64,000 bases of DNA from UBA5314 sp040217815 (GCA_040217815.1 JBEHWI010000012.1:30625-94624); one strand, 5' to 3'. Positions 34,602 to 44,620 are shown, numbered from the stretch's first letter. Program-made: numbers and translations. Notes: a model not told the origin generated them from the sequence alone.

Positions 34602-36443
34602 TTAGCTTTTAATCCCGTATGTCTTGATCTTCCTGTGAATGGTTCTCCGGTTGAAGCCCATATCCCGCGCAACCTGCGAGATATTGCCTTTGTGTTTATC
34701 GAGCAGCCGAATGATCTCACGGCGTTCCACCTGGGCCAGAAGGTCTCTTGTTCTGGTGTTGTTTTTATTATAATTATCCTCTTGGTTGGAAATCTCCACA
34801 TAAACCGGTTCCGCGTCGTGTTGGGCAAATTCAGCAGGAAGGTGATGGTACTGTAGATTTCTTCCGTCAGCCATATGGACCATGCGTTCAGTGACGTTTT
34901 GTAGTTCGCGAACATTGCCCGGCCATAGATATTTTTCGAAAACTAAATAAATGCGGGGATCTATCTGACCAATACTTTCTTGGTCAAATCCAAAAGTGCT
35001 TTTCAGGAAATGCCTGAAAAGAACCGGTATATCTTGGGGACGTTCTCTCAAAGGAGGTATTTGGATGGCCAGCACATGCAGGCGGTAGTATAAATCCTGA
35101 CGGAAATTGCCTTTCTTAACTTCCTCATAGAGATTCTTATTACTGGCGCAGATTATGCGTACATCAACCGGGATCAAGCGGTTGCCTCCTACCCGGGTAA
35201 TACTTTTCTCCTGAATTACCCTCAGCAGAGCGCTCTGTTCTTCCAGTGGCATATCGCCAATTTCGTCGAGGAAAATAGTCCCACCGGCTGCCAGTTCAAA
35301 TTTACCGGGATTTCCGCCCTTCTTGGCCCCGGTAAAAGCACCTTCGGCGTAGCCAAACAGCTCACTAGCGATCAGCTCACGGGGTATAGCCCCGCAGTTT
35401 AAGGCTACAAACGGCCCCCTGGCCACCCGGCTTTTGTTGTGTATGGCCTGGGCAAACAGCTCCTTGCCTGTTCCGCTTTCCCCCTCCAACAGCACATTGC
35501 TGTCTTTGGAGGCCGCCATCTGAGCGAGTTCTATTACCCGGGCCATAACCGAGCTCTGATAGGCAATATCCTCAAAGTGAAACTTGGCGGCAGCCCCGGT
35601 AAAGCGATTTATCAAGCGGTGAACTTCTTTTATGGGGCGAACGATGATTACGCCTCGCTGAATTTCTCCCTGTTCATTATGAATAGGAGAGCCGGATGCC
35701 AGGAAATGAACGTTGCCTTTTTTTGTGGTGATCATATATTCTTCGTCGCGAAAGGGCTGCCCCAGGTTAAGCATTCGCCATAAAACCGATTTGTCTTTAT
35801 TGTTGGCACAGAAATGCAGAAATTCCAGGCTTTCTTTTAATATCTCCCGGGCCATCGGATTCATATCCTCTACATTGCCATTTACATCGACGATCAGGAT
35901 GCCATCAGACATGTTTATTATGATATTGCGCAGAATGTTGTTGGTTATAGAGATCTCCTGGTTAATCTGGTTAAGCTGCGCAGTTCGAAGCATCACCCGG
36001 TCTTCCATTTCCCTTTGCGATTGATGCAATTCTTCTTCAATCCGCTTGCGTTCACCGATATCCAAAGCCGCCGAAATGGTGGAGCAGACACCGCCGGCTT
36101 CGATGTTGGTATTCAATATCTCTATCCAATGCTGCCGTCCGCCTTTATCTATAACTATTATTTCGTAGCGATCGGGAACCGCTTCCTTTTGAATACGCAG
36201 CCTATTCCTTTCAATCATCATATTCTGATATTCCGGATGAACCACATCCCACCAGTTCATACTGCGTAGCTCGGTTATGGTATAGCCCAAAGTGGCTAAT
36301 GTGGCAGGATTTGCGTAGGTAAAACGCCTCCCTTGAATAGAGAACATATAAAGTGGCATGTTTTCCATAAAACTCCGGTAGGTTATCTCATCACAATTCC
36401 TAATATTCTGTTCTTTCTCCAGGTAGTCAATAAAACCATTCAT
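34602..36443 (-). CDS. Sigma-54 activator with PAS sensor domains
   Basis: A 613-residue enhancer-binding activator. The N-terminus has a PAS domain (about residues 20-135; YTITELRSMNWWDVVHPEYQ, then a PAC-type segment). A coiled-coil linker and a second PAS domain (about 170-290) follow. The AAA+ domain has GESGTGKE near 318, GAFTGA near 367 and FLDEIGDMP. The Fis-type helix-turn-helix lies at the end (NISQVARDMGFNRRTIHRKIK). ATG at 36443 is chosen because GGGGGGTG lies just upstream; TTG 36458 and GTG 36449 are in frame but overlap that site. It is divergent from the CoA-transferase operon, which has a sigma-54 promoter, and is its likely regulator. Unlike the activator at 27001, it has no ferredoxin domain. 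Confidence 0.92.
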   Translation of the reverse strand: MNGFIDYLEKEQNIRNCDEITYRSFMENMPLYMFSIQGRRFTYANPATLATLGYTITELRSMNWWDVVHPEYQNMMIERNRLRIQKEAVPDRYEIIVIDKGGRQHWIEILNTNIEAGGVCSTISAALDIGERKRIEEELHQSQREMEDRVMLRTAQLNQINQEISITNNILRNIIINMSDGILIVDVNGNVEDMNPMAREILKESLEFLHFCANNKDKSVLWRMLNLGQPFRDEEYMITTKKGNVHFLASGSPIHNEQGEIQRGVIIVRPIKEVHRLINRFTGAAAKFHFEDIAYQSSVMARVIELAQMAASKDSNVLLEGESGTGKELFAQAIHNKSRVARGPFVALNCGAIPRELIASELFGYAEGAFTGAKKGGNPGKFELAAGGTIFLDEIGDMPLEEQSALLRVIQEKSITRVGGNRLIPVDVRIICASNKNLYEEVKKGNFRQDLYYRLHVLAIQIPPLRERPQDIPVLFRHFLKSTFGFDQESIGQIDPRIYLVFEKYLWPGNVRELQNVTERMVHMADGRNLQYHHLPAEFAQHDAEPVYVEISNQEDNYNKNNTRTRDLLAQVERREIIRLLDKHKGNISQVARDMGFNRRTIHRKIKTYGIKS

Positions 36444-36771
36444 ATGCACACCCCCCAATGCCCGTTAAATTCTGGCCATTGTACTAGATGTCCGTAAGCA
36501 TATTCAATTGATAATAGTTGATAACGGCAAATACATTGTTAAGATTCTTTTTCTAGCGGTGGCTAAACTGGTGAAGGTAATTCTGGTGGAAATGCTGTAT
36601 AGAGAAATCTGATATTTAGAAGTGAGTATTAAAACTGTTGTATATTATTTATTCTATTCCAAAACTCACCTTTCTTACAAATGCTATGCCATTTACTTCC
36701 CTGCTATAAGCTTCAAACATCAATATACCGGATTTATTTTACCTGTTATTAATAAATTGTTGTGAGCCAAA

Positions 36772-36812
36772 AATGCCTCAGGTGGGACATTTTTAACTTT
36801 TGGTGGGGCATT
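36772..36812 (+). promoter_or_regulatory. Candidate upstream activator sites (GGTGGGRCATT) for the CoA-transferase operon
   Basis: GGTGGGACATT at 36781-36791 and GGTGGGGCATT at 36802-36812 are direct repeats 21 bases apart, two turns of the helix. An inverted half-copy AATGCC lies at 36772-36777. They sit about 120-150 bases upstream of the -24 element. The rest of the 538-base gap between 36443 and 36982 is AT-rich. Its only other pattern is GCCCAAA repeated at 36833-36839 and 36848-36854. Confidence 0.6.
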
Positions 36813-36931
36813 AGGGTCGTACTTCACTTCATGCCCAAAGTGATCACGCCCAAAATCATTGGGTAGTAATTTACCGGTATTTAGGGCCTAAGACAAAAAT
36901 ATACATGATTGTTTATCAAGCAAAGCCTTTT

Positions 36932-36947
36932 TGGCACTCTTATTGCG
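36932..36947 (+). promoter_or_regulatory. Sigma-54 (-24/-12) promoter of the CoA-transferase operon
   Basis: TGGCAC-N5-TTGCG with GG at 36933-36934 and GC at 36945-36946, the same architecture as the hbd promoter. It ends 34 bases before the start of the CoA-transferase gene. Confidence 0.85.
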
Positions 36948-36981
36948 ATTATATATCGACAAAGAAAGGGGGTAGCTATAG

Positions 36982-38289
36982 ATGAATGTCAAGGAGGAGT
37001 ATAAAAAGAAACTTAAAAATCCGATGGAAGCAGTCCACCTGGTTAAAAAGGGGGACCGGGTAATCACCCCACTTTCAAACGGAATACCTATCGCATTACT
37101 CAAGGCGCTGAATGCCAGGCCTGATCTGGAAGACGTCAGCGTATACAGCGGCATTGAACTTTTTCCCCTGGAGCTCTACAAGCCGGATCACAACAAGGGT
37201 ATCAATGTAAATAGTGTATTCCTGGGCCCGGCTGTGAGGGCGGGGGTTGAACGAGGCTGGATTTCCAAGGTACCGGGTCGCCTGGCCCAATGCCCGGAGA
37301 TCCTTCGGAGGCACCTGCCCATGGATGTGATGATGGCGGTAGTTTCGCCAATGGATGAACACGGCTTTTTCAGCATGGGAACCAATCCTGATTATTGTTA
37401 TTCAGTAACTAAAATGCCCACCACCCGTCATATCATTGTGCAGGTCAGTGAAGCCATGCCCCGCACCTGGGGCGATAACCACATTCACATCAGCGAAGTG
37501 TCAGCGGTTGTGGAATTCACCCAGCCTCTGGTCGAGCTTCCCGATTTCCCCATGAGCAAGGAAGATGAAGTCATTGCTTATGCCATAGCAGACATGATCG
37601 AAGACGGCTCCACACTGCAGTTGGGCATTGGCGGCATTCCCAACGCGGTTGGCACCTTCCTGGCCGGGAAAAAGGACCTGGGCATCCATACTGAGATGTT
37701 CTCCGACGCCATGTTGGACCTTTATGAAGCCGGTGTGGTCACCGGAAGACAGAAAACCCTCAAGCCGGGAAAATGGATCGGTTGTTTCGCCATGGGCACC
37801 AACAAACTATACCAATTTATCAATGACAATCCCATGACTGAACTGCATTCCAGCGAGTGGGTCAATGATCCCACGGTTATTGGTTTAAACCAGAAAGTAG
37901 TATCGATCAATACGGCCATGGAAGCCGATCTAAGCGGCCAGGTCAATGCTGAAGCGATCCGTCGCAGGCAGTATTCGGGGATGGGTGGCTTTATTGACTT
38001 CATTGAAGGAGCCTGGCGTTCCAAAGGGGGCAAATCCTTTATTGCCATGCGTTCCGCTTATAAAGATAAGGAAGGAACTTTAAGATCGCGCATTGTCAAC
38101 ACCCTCTACCCGGGAGCGGTAGTCACCGGTAATAGATGCCAGGTTGAATATATAGTGACTGAATATGGCGTAGCCCTGCTCAAGGGCAAAAACGTAAAAG
38201 AGCGTGCCAAGAGCCTCATCGCCATTGCCCATCCCAACTTCCGCGATGAATTATGCTTCCAGGCCAAGCAGTTTAAATACATCGACTAA
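36982..38289 (+). CDS. Acetyl-CoA hydrolase/CoA-transferase family protein
   Basis: A 435-residue family I CoA-transferase of the acetyl-CoA hydrolase/4-hydroxybutyrate or butyryl-CoA:acetate type. It would move CoA between acetate and a fatty acid. LQLGIGGIPNAVG near residue 213, GIHTEMFSDAMLDL (likely catalytic Glu, about 234) and the C-terminal VTEYGVALLKGKNVKERAKSLIAIAHP block are the family marks. In a syntroph it could activate the incoming fatty acid or recover acetyl-CoA energy; the direction is not visible. GGGGG precedes the ATG. It is the first gene behind the second sigma-54 promoter. A fragment of a paralogue survives at 45250. Confidence 0.88.
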   Translation: MNVKEEYKKKLKNPMEAVHLVKKGDRVITPLSNGIPIALLKALNARPDLEDVSVYSGIELFPLELYKPDHNKGINVNSVFLGPAVRAGVERGWISKVPGRLAQCPEILRRHLPMDVMMAVVSPMDEHGFFSMGTNPDYCYSVTKMPTTRHIIVQVSEAMPRTWGDNHIHISEVSAVVEFTQPLVELPDFPMSKEDEVIAYAIADMIEDGSTLQLGIGGIPNAVGTFLAGKKDLGIHTEMFSDAMLDLYEAGVVTGRQKTLKPGKWIGCFAMGTNKLYQFINDNPMTELHSSEWVNDPTVIGLNQKVVSINTAMEADLSGQVNAEAIRRRQYSGMGGFIDFIEGAWRSKGGKSFIAMRSAYKDKEGTLRSRIVNTLYPGAVVTGNRCQVEYIVTEYGVALLKGKNVKERAKSLIAIAHPNFRDELCFQAKQFKYID

Positions 38290-38352
38290 AACGTTTCTTT
38301 TTTAAATTGTATTGTTTAATCATTTTATTTTTGATGATTGGGGGTTCTGTTT

Positions 38353-40743
38353 GTGAAGAAAAAAATAAGTAAAGTCGCAATTTTAGGTTCCGGAACCATG
38401 GGAAGTGGAATTGCAGCACACCTGGCCAATGCCGGCATTCCAAGCTGCCTGCTGGACATAGTTCCCCGTGAGCTTTCCGATCAGGAGAAAGCCCTGGGCC
38501 TTACTAGCGATAGTCCGGCCTTTAGAAACAAGATAGCCGAAGCCAACAAGGCCGCTCTTTTGAAAACCAGACCGGCCGCCTTGATGAGCAAGGACGATGC
38601 TGCCCTTATTACGGCGGGCAACATGGAAGACCATCTGGCCTGGCTGGCCGACTGCGACTGGGTGGTCGAAGTTGTGCCGGAAAACCTCTCCATCAAAAAA
38701 ACCGTTTTGAACCAGATTGCGCCTCATATAAAACCGGGAACTATTGTCACCAGCAATACATCCAGCATCTCCATTAATGGAATAGCGGAAGATATGCAGC
38801 TGGAGTTTAAACAATACTGGATGGGCACTCACTTTTTTAATCCGGTCAGGTACATGAAGCTTTTAGAACTTATACCGGGCAAGGATACATTGCCTGAAGT
38901 AGTAAGTTTTATGGCCGATTTCGGAGAGAGGATACTGGGCAAAGGCATTGTCTACGCCAAAGACACTCCAGCCTTTATTGCTAATCGGCTAGGCAACTGG
39001 GCCGGTCCGTCCTGCCTTAACCTTATGTTGGAACTGGATATGACGGTTCCTGAAGTAGATGCCATCACCGGCAGCGCCATTGGACGGCCCGGAATGGGCA
39101 CCTGCGGGCTGTTTGATATGGTCGGGGTTGATATCGCTGTTTTATCTACTGCTGAAGTTAAGCATAACGTAAGCGATCCCCAGGAGAAAGCCATGTACAC
39201 CCTGCCGCCCTTCTGCCAGCACATGCTGGACAATAAAATGCTGGGGGCCAAGACTAAAGGCGGGTTTTACAAGAAGTTCGGTAAAGAAAAAAGGGTCCTG
39301 GACGTCAACACCTTTGAGTATGTTCCAATTCAAACGCCTCAATTTGCCAGCCTGGCTGCTGCCAAAAAGGCTAAAAGCCTCCCTCAAAAGTTGGAGGCTT
39401 TCTTCGAGGGCGACGATAAAGCCGCCCGGTATATTTGGAGACATATAAGCGGGCTCTTCCTCTACGCCGCATCTAAAATCCCCGAAGTGTCCGACGACAT
39501 TCTGAATATGGACCGGGCGTTATGCTGGGGCTATAACCATAGCAAAGGCCCTTTTGAGTTGTGGAGTGGATTAGATCTCGAAAAATACCTGTCTCGAATG
39601 GAAGCCGAAGGAGCGAGCATCCCTGGATGGATTAAGGAAATGCTGTCAGCCGGGATCAAATCCTTCTACAAGCGCGTAGCCGGAATCGATTATTACTACT
39701 CTATAACGGAAAAGAAATACGTCCCCATTGAGCACAAACCGGGAGTAATTGTCTTAAAAGAGCTGCGAGCGCAGAACAAGGTAGTCAAGGACAGCCCAGC
39801 AGCCACCCTCTACGACATTGGCGACAACATCCTGTGTCTGGAGATGCACACCAAAACGTCTTCTATAAATCCTGAACTTATCGATTTTTTCCAGGAAGCA
39901 CAGGATGAGCTGGAGAACAATTGGGACGGTATGGTGGTAACCGGCTCGGGCAATAACTTCTGTGTCGGGGCTGATCTCTCCGTGGTGGTTAAAATTGCCA
40001 GTGAACAGAAATGGGACCTGGCGGATCATATTCTGGCCAAAAACCAGAATGTCTACCGCCGTAATAAATATTCAAAAAAGCCGGTAGTCATGGCTGTACA
40101 CGGCATGGTGCTGGGCGGCGGCTGCGAGATGATGATCCAGGGTTCGGCCATACAGGCTGCCGGGGAGAGCTATATCGGGCTGGTCGAAGTCGGCGTGGGC
40201 CTGATCCCGGCCGGGGGAGGCATCCGGGAAGCGGTGCTTAAAACCCATGAAAAGGTAAAAGGAACCACAGCCTCTCCGGTGGATCTGATCATGCCTTATT
40301 TCCAGAATATAGCCATGGCTAAAGTAGCCACCAGCGCCAAGGAAGCGGTAAAGCTGGGCTATATGAAAGCTACCGACGGGATCACCCTGAACAACGACTA
40401 CCTGCTCAGTGATGCCAAAAACCGGGTTTTAAATATGATCGAAGAAGGCTATCAACCTCCACGGCCTCAGAGCGTTCCGGCTTTCGGCCAGACCAACATG
40501 GCCCTTTTGAAAGTGGGCACCAGGATGATGCTGCAGTCGGGAGTCATAAGTGAACATGATTGGAGGATCGCGTGTGGCATATGCGACGTAATGTCCGGAG
40601 GGAATCTGACCCGGGACACCATGATGCCCGAAGAATACCTGGACGATCTGGAGCGGGAAGTATTCCTGGACCTGGCCCAACAGACAAAGACCCAGGAACG
40701 GATCATGCACATGCTGAAAACCGGGAAGCCTCTGCGCAATTAA
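38353..40743 (+). CDS. fadN: 3-hydroxyacyl-CoA dehydrogenase/enoyl-CoA hydratase fusion (FadN-like)
   Basis: A 796-residue bifunctional beta-oxidation enzyme. Order is dehydrogenase first, with the NAD motif GSGTMGSGIAAHLA near residue 10, HFFNPVRYMKLLELI and DTPAFIANRLG. A second C-terminal dehydrogenase-like part follows, then a crotonase domain from about residue 480 (NNFCVGADLS, GMVLGGGCEMM, LVEVGVGLIPAGGG, both catalytic Glu kept). This order is that of Bacillus FadN, the reverse of E. coli FadB. GTG at 38353 is chosen behind TGGGGGT; TTG at 38338 overlaps it. With the next two genes it repeats the Bacillus fadN-fadA-fadE order. Confidence 0.92.
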   Translation: MKKKISKVAILGSGTMGSGIAAHLANAGIPSCLLDIVPRELSDQEKALGLTSDSPAFRNKIAEANKAALLKTRPAALMSKDDAALITAGNMEDHLAWLADCDWVVEVVPENLSIKKTVLNQIAPHIKPGTIVTSNTSSISINGIAEDMQLEFKQYWMGTHFFNPVRYMKLLELIPGKDTLPEVVSFMADFGERILGKGIVYAKDTPAFIANRLGNWAGPSCLNLMLELDMTVPEVDAITGSAIGRPGMGTCGLFDMVGVDIAVLSTAEVKHNVSDPQEKAMYTLPPFCQHMLDNKMLGAKTKGGFYKKFGKEKRVLDVNTFEYVPIQTPQFASLAAAKKAKSLPQKLEAFFEGDDKAARYIWRHISGLFLYAASKIPEVSDDILNMDRALCWGYNHSKGPFELWSGLDLEKYLSRMEAEGASIPGWIKEMLSAGIKSFYKRVAGIDYYYSITEKKYVPIEHKPGVIVLKELRAQNKVVKDSPAATLYDIGDNILCLEMHTKTSSINPELIDFFQEAQDELENNWDGMVVTGSGNNFCVGADLSVVVKIASEQKWDLADHILAKNQNVYRRNKYSKKPVVMAVHGMVLGGGCEMMIQGSAIQAAGESYIGLVEVGVGLIPAGGGIREAVLKTHEKVKGTTASPVDLIMPYFQNIAMAKVATSAKEAVKLGYMKATDGITLNNDYLLSDAKNRVLNMIEEGYQPPRPQSVPAFGQTNMALLKVGTRMMLQSGVISEHDWRIACGICDVMSGGNLTRDTMMPEEYLDDLEREVFLDLAQQTKTQERIMHMLKTGKPLRN

Positions 40744-40779
40744 AACCTGGACAGCATCAAAATTAGGGAGGTATTTAAT

Positions 40780-41964
40780 ATGAGAGAAGCCGTAATCGTT
40801 TCAGGAGTCCGCACCGCCGGAGGCAAGTCTCCCCGGGGAACCTTGAGAGATACCAGGCCGGAGTATCTGGGCAAAGTATGTATGGAAGAAGCCATAAAGA
40901 GGCTGGGACCCGCCTTTTCAGCCGAAATGATCGACGACGTGATCTGGGGCTGTTCAACGCCGGAACAATCCTGTGGTTTAAACACCGCCCGGGTCACTGC
41001 CCTTTACGCAGGCATTCCTGACAGCGTTCCAGCCGTTACTGTCAACCGTTTTTGCTCATCCGGTTTGCAGGCCATATCCTTCGCCGCTGAGGCCATCATC
41101 AGCAATCGCTGCGACGTTGTACTGGCCGGCGGGGTCGAACATATGAGCCTGGTTCCCATGGGTGGAATAATAAGGCCTAATGCCGACATCGCAGCTGATC
41201 CGGCTATAGCCGACATTTATACCAATATGGGCCAGACGGCTGAAAACATAGCCCAGCGCTTTGGAGTGAGCAGAGAAGAACAGGATTATTTCGCAGTGGC
41301 CAGCCATCAAAAAGCCCATGCCGCCATGAGGTCGGGGGCCTTTAAAGATGAAATAGTGCCGGTGCCGGTAAAACTTACCACTCTCGGGCCGGACCGCAAG
41401 CCGTTAACTAAAGAAATCTCCTACGACTATGAAGAAGGGATCATAACTGATGCCAGCATGGAAAAACTGGCCAAATTAAAACCCGCCTTTGTTCCAGGCG
41501 GAACGGTTACCGCGGGTAATTCATCCCAAACCACAGACGGCGCTTCGGCGGTGCTGTTGATGTCTGCCGACAAAGCCCGTGAACTTGGTTTAAAGCCCCG
41601 GCTTAAATTCGTGGGTTATGCCGTGCACGGATGCCCTCCCGACATTATGGGCGTAGGGCCGGTTTACGCCTTTCCCAAGGCCCTTAAACGCGCCGGCTTG
41701 GAGCTTAAGAATATAGGCCTCATCGAATTAAACGAAGCCTTTGCCGCCCAGGCTATTTACTGTATAAGAGAAATGGGGATTAATCCTGATATTGTCAATG
41801 TAAATGGTGGAGCCATCGCCCTGGGCCATCCACTGGGATGCACCGGTTCCAAGCTGACCGTAACCTTGATGAATGAAATGGAGAGGCGCCAGGTTAAATA
41901 CGGTATAGTCAGCATGTGCATCGGAGGAGGACAGGGCGCAGCCGGAATATTCGAGCTGTTATAA
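40780..41964 (+). CDS. fadA: 3-ketoacyl-CoA thiolase (FadA-like)
   Basis: A 394-residue thiolase that would release acetyl-CoA in each beta-oxidation round. The nucleophile Cys is in VNRFCSSGLQAI (near residue 92), the standard CxSG form, unlike the thiolase at 31278. NEAFAAQAI, GGAIALGHPLGCTGSK and MCIGGGQGAAGIFE complete the signatures. AGGGAGG precedes the ATG, 36 bases after fadN. Pairing with FadN suggests longer-chain substrates, by analogy only. Confidence 0.94.
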   Translation: MREAVIVSGVRTAGGKSPRGTLRDTRPEYLGKVCMEEAIKRLGPAFSAEMIDDVIWGCSTPEQSCGLNTARVTALYAGIPDSVPAVTVNRFCSSGLQAISFAAEAIISNRCDVVLAGGVEHMSLVPMGGIIRPNADIAADPAIADIYTNMGQTAENIAQRFGVSREEQDYFAVASHQKAHAAMRSGAFKDEIVPVPVKLTTLGPDRKPLTKEISYDYEEGIITDASMEKLAKLKPAFVPGGTVTAGNSSQTTDGASAVLLMSADKARELGLKPRLKFVGYAVHGCPPDIMGVGPVYAFPKALKRAGLELKNIGLIELNEAFAAQAIYCIREMGINPDIVNVNGGAIALGHPLGCTGSKLTVTLMNEMERRQVKYGIVSMCIGGGQGAAGIFELL

Positions 41965-41991
41965 GTAGACCGTTAAGAGGGGGGGAAGTAC

Positions 41992-43827
41992 TTGGCTACC
42001 AATTATATTTATTCAATAAGAGATCACCAGTTTATTCTGAAAGAATGGCTGGACATGGAAAGAGTTTTTGACACTGAACGCTATAAAGATAGCAATGGGG
42101 TAGATGATATCGATTTTATTTTAAACAATGCCCTGCAAATAGCCCGCGAGGTCCTGGCTCCCTGCAACGATGACGGAGACGCCCTGCATGCTACATTCAC
42201 AGAAGGTCGGGTGCAGGTTCCAGAATCCTTTAAAAAGCCCTATTTCTTAGTTCAGGAAAAGGGCCTGGGATCGAGTAATAAAAATCATGAGGATGAATCG
42301 GCCTTGCCCTGCAGCATCTATTCCTGTTGTTGTGAGTTTCTAGCTGCCGCCAACGCCGCCCTGGGGCCTTATTTTATGGCCACCAGCGGGGCGGCCGGCC
42401 TGGTTCAGTCCTATGGCAGCGAAGAAATTAAACGCCTTTTTCTGCCCAAAATGTTCAGCGGACAGTGGACCGGAACTATGGATTTAACTGAGCCTGGTGG
42501 AGGTTCCGACGTTGGCGACATCCTGACCCGGGCTTATCCAACCGAACAGAGCGGGGTGTACCGTATTGCCGGGACCAAGTGCTTTATCACCGGAGGAGAA
42601 CAAGATATAACTGAAAACATCATACATTTGACCCTGGCCCGAATTGAAGGTGCTGCTCCCGGTACCAGGGGCATCTCCCTTTTTGTGGTGCCTAAATTCT
42701 GGCCGGATGAAAAGGGCGAAAAGGGTGAGTTCAATGATGTGGTGTGCGCCGGAATTGAACACAAAATGGGCTTGAAGGGTTCGGTCACCGCAGTCATAAA
42801 CTTTGGGGAGGAAGGCAACTGCCGGGGATACCTACTGGGAGACCCTCCCGGCCAGGACGGAGCCGGGCAGGGAATGGCCCAGATGTTTGATATGATGAAT
42901 GAAGAACGGATAACTACCGGCCTGGCCGCCTTATCCGCTTCAACCCTGGCCTATAATAATTCCGCCCAGTATGCCTCCCAGCGGGTTCAGGGCCGTCCGC
43001 TCAGCAATCCCCAGGCGGGCCGGGTGCCTATTATTAAACACGAAGATGTCAGACGCATGCTGATATTCCAGAAGTCTCACACCGAAGCCTTCCGAGCTTT
43101 GATCGTTTGGACCAACTACCTCATTGATCTGGCCGCCAACAGCTCTGACGCCAGTGAAGTAAAACGTGCCAAAGGGTTCATTGAAGTTAACACGCCGCTT
43201 ATAAAAGCATATTGCTCTGATCTAGGATTTCAGTGCATTTCGGAAGCCATGCAGGTCTATGGCGGTTATGGCTTTTCCGAGGAATATCCCATTGCCCAGC
43301 TGATGCGTGATTCGCGTATATATGGCATTTGGGAAGGCACCAACTACATTCAGGCATTGGACCTGGTGGCCCGCAAATGGACCATGGTCAAGGGCCAGGT
43401 TTTCGGCCAGTGGTTTATGGATATCATGGGGTTTCTGATGAAGCATCGTTCCGCTCCAGGCTTAGAAAAGGAATTTGAACTGGCCCTGCAAGCCGCACAG
43501 TATTACCTGGATATGCAAAAAATAATCGGGATGTACGTTCGAAACGGTAAAATAAGCATGGTTGGACTTTACGCCACCCGCATCCTGCATGCCACTGCCA
43601 AGGTGATCTGCGCCAAATTGCTTCTGGAGCAGGCCTTAATCGCCCAAAAGAAGCTGGCCGACCTTGAACCGGGCAACTATGATTGCCCATACTATGAGGG
43701 TAAAATAGCCTCAGCCAGGTTCTATGTACGCAATATCGTCCCCGATGTACAGGTTCTTTTAACAGTAGTCAAGGACGGTGACACTTCTGCGATGGAAATT
43801 CCTGAAGAAGCTTTTCTCATAAGATAG
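41992..43827 (+). CDS. fadE: Large acyl-CoA dehydrogenase (FadE-like), second copy
   Basis: A 611-residue acyl-CoA dehydrogenase, clearly paralogous to the gene at 32697 along its whole length. MDLTEPGGGSDVGDI (about 163), KCFITGGEQDITENIIHL and YGGYGFSEEYPIAQLMRDSRIYGIWEGTNYIQALDLVARK, with catalytic Glu in WEGTN, are conserved. The start is TTG at 41992 behind AGAGGGGGG. It is the fourth gene of the sigma-54-linked operon. The N-terminal 120 residues differ most between the two copies, so different chain-length ranges are plausible. Confidence 0.93.
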   Translation: MATNYIYSIRDHQFILKEWLDMERVFDTERYKDSNGVDDIDFILNNALQIAREVLAPCNDDGDALHATFTEGRVQVPESFKKPYFLVQEKGLGSSNKNHEDESALPCSIYSCCCEFLAAANAALGPYFMATSGAAGLVQSYGSEEIKRLFLPKMFSGQWTGTMDLTEPGGGSDVGDILTRAYPTEQSGVYRIAGTKCFITGGEQDITENIIHLTLARIEGAAPGTRGISLFVVPKFWPDEKGEKGEFNDVVCAGIEHKMGLKGSVTAVINFGEEGNCRGYLLGDPPGQDGAGQGMAQMFDMMNEERITTGLAALSASTLAYNNSAQYASQRVQGRPLSNPQAGRVPIIKHEDVRRMLIFQKSHTEAFRALIVWTNYLIDLAANSSDASEVKRAKGFIEVNTPLIKAYCSDLGFQCISEAMQVYGGYGFSEEYPIAQLMRDSRIYGIWEGTNYIQALDLVARKWTMVKGQVFGQWFMDIMGFLMKHRSAPGLEKEFELALQAAQYYLDMQKIIGMYVRNGKISMVGLYATRILHATAKVICAKLLLEQALIAQKKLADLEPGNYDCPYYEGKIASARFYVRNIVPDVQVLLTVVKDGDTSAMEIPEEAFLIR

Positions 43828-43843
43828 GGAAGGAGAGAGGCAG

Positions 43844-44620
43844 ATGAATGATGTTTTGCTGGACATAAAAAACGGGGTGGCAACGGTTACTATTAACAGG
43901 CCCGAACTTATGAACGCCTTGGACATGGAAGTGCTGCAGCAAATCAGCCGGGCGTTTGATGAGATAAACGCCGAACCATCGCTGAGTATTGCCGTTTTAA
44001 CCGGGGCCGGCGGCAAGGCCTTCATAGCCGGCGCGGACATAAAGCTGTTCTTGAATCTTGACCAGGCTACGGCTCAGGCAGGATCTGAAGCGGGGCAGGT
44101 GGTATGCGAACAGATTGCCAATTGTTCGGTGCCGGTAATAGCTGCCGTAAACGGTTTGGCTTTCGGCGGCGGGATGGAGTTTGCCCTGGCCTGTGACATC
44201 CGCCTGGCTTCGGATAATGCCATGTTTGGGCAACAGGAGGTGCTCTGGGGATGCTTTCCGGGCTGGGGCGGCACCCAGCGTCTACCCCGGCTTATTGGGC
44301 GCAGCGACGCAATGAAAATGATACTGACCGGAGATCCCATAAATGCCGCCGAAGCATACCGCATCGGCCTGGTTAGCGCCGTATACACGGCTGTCGAATT
44401 CCGCCAGCGAGTAACGGAATTTACCGGTAAAATCGTAAAAAACGGTCTAAATAATATCAAGTACGCCAAAAAGGCCGTTGCCCGTGGATTACCCTGCATC
44501 GATCAAGCCGGTTTGTCCCTGGAAAACGAATTGTGGGGCCGTTGTTTTACGGACGATGAACCCCACAAACGGGTAGAGAAGTTTTTAAATCTGAAAAGCG
44601 TCGCAAAGGATAAACGATAA
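43844..44620 (+). CDS. Enoyl-CoA hydratase/isomerase family protein
   Basis: A 258-residue crotonase-fold protein. FIAGADIKLFL and GLAFGGGMEFALACDIR form the oxyanion hole, and both catalytic Glu residues are kept (GGGMEFA and FGQQEVLWGCFPGWGGTQRL). It starts 16 bases after the second acyl-CoA dehydrogenase behind GGAAGGAGAG and closes the operon. Because FadN already has a hydratase domain, this copy may handle short chains or isomerise unsaturated acids; that is inference. Confidence 0.9.
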   Translation: MNDVLLDIKNGVATVTINRPELMNALDMEVLQQISRAFDEINAEPSLSIAVLTGAGGKAFIAGADIKLFLNLDQATAQAGSEAGQVVCEQIANCSVPVIAAVNGLAFGGGMEFALACDIRLASDNAMFGQQEVLWGCFPGWGGTQRLPRLIGRSDAMKMILTGDPINAAEAYRIGLVSAVYTAVEFRQRVTEFTGKIVKNGLNNIKYAKKAVARGLPCIDQAGLSLENELWGRCFTDDEPHKRVEKFLNLKSVAKDKR

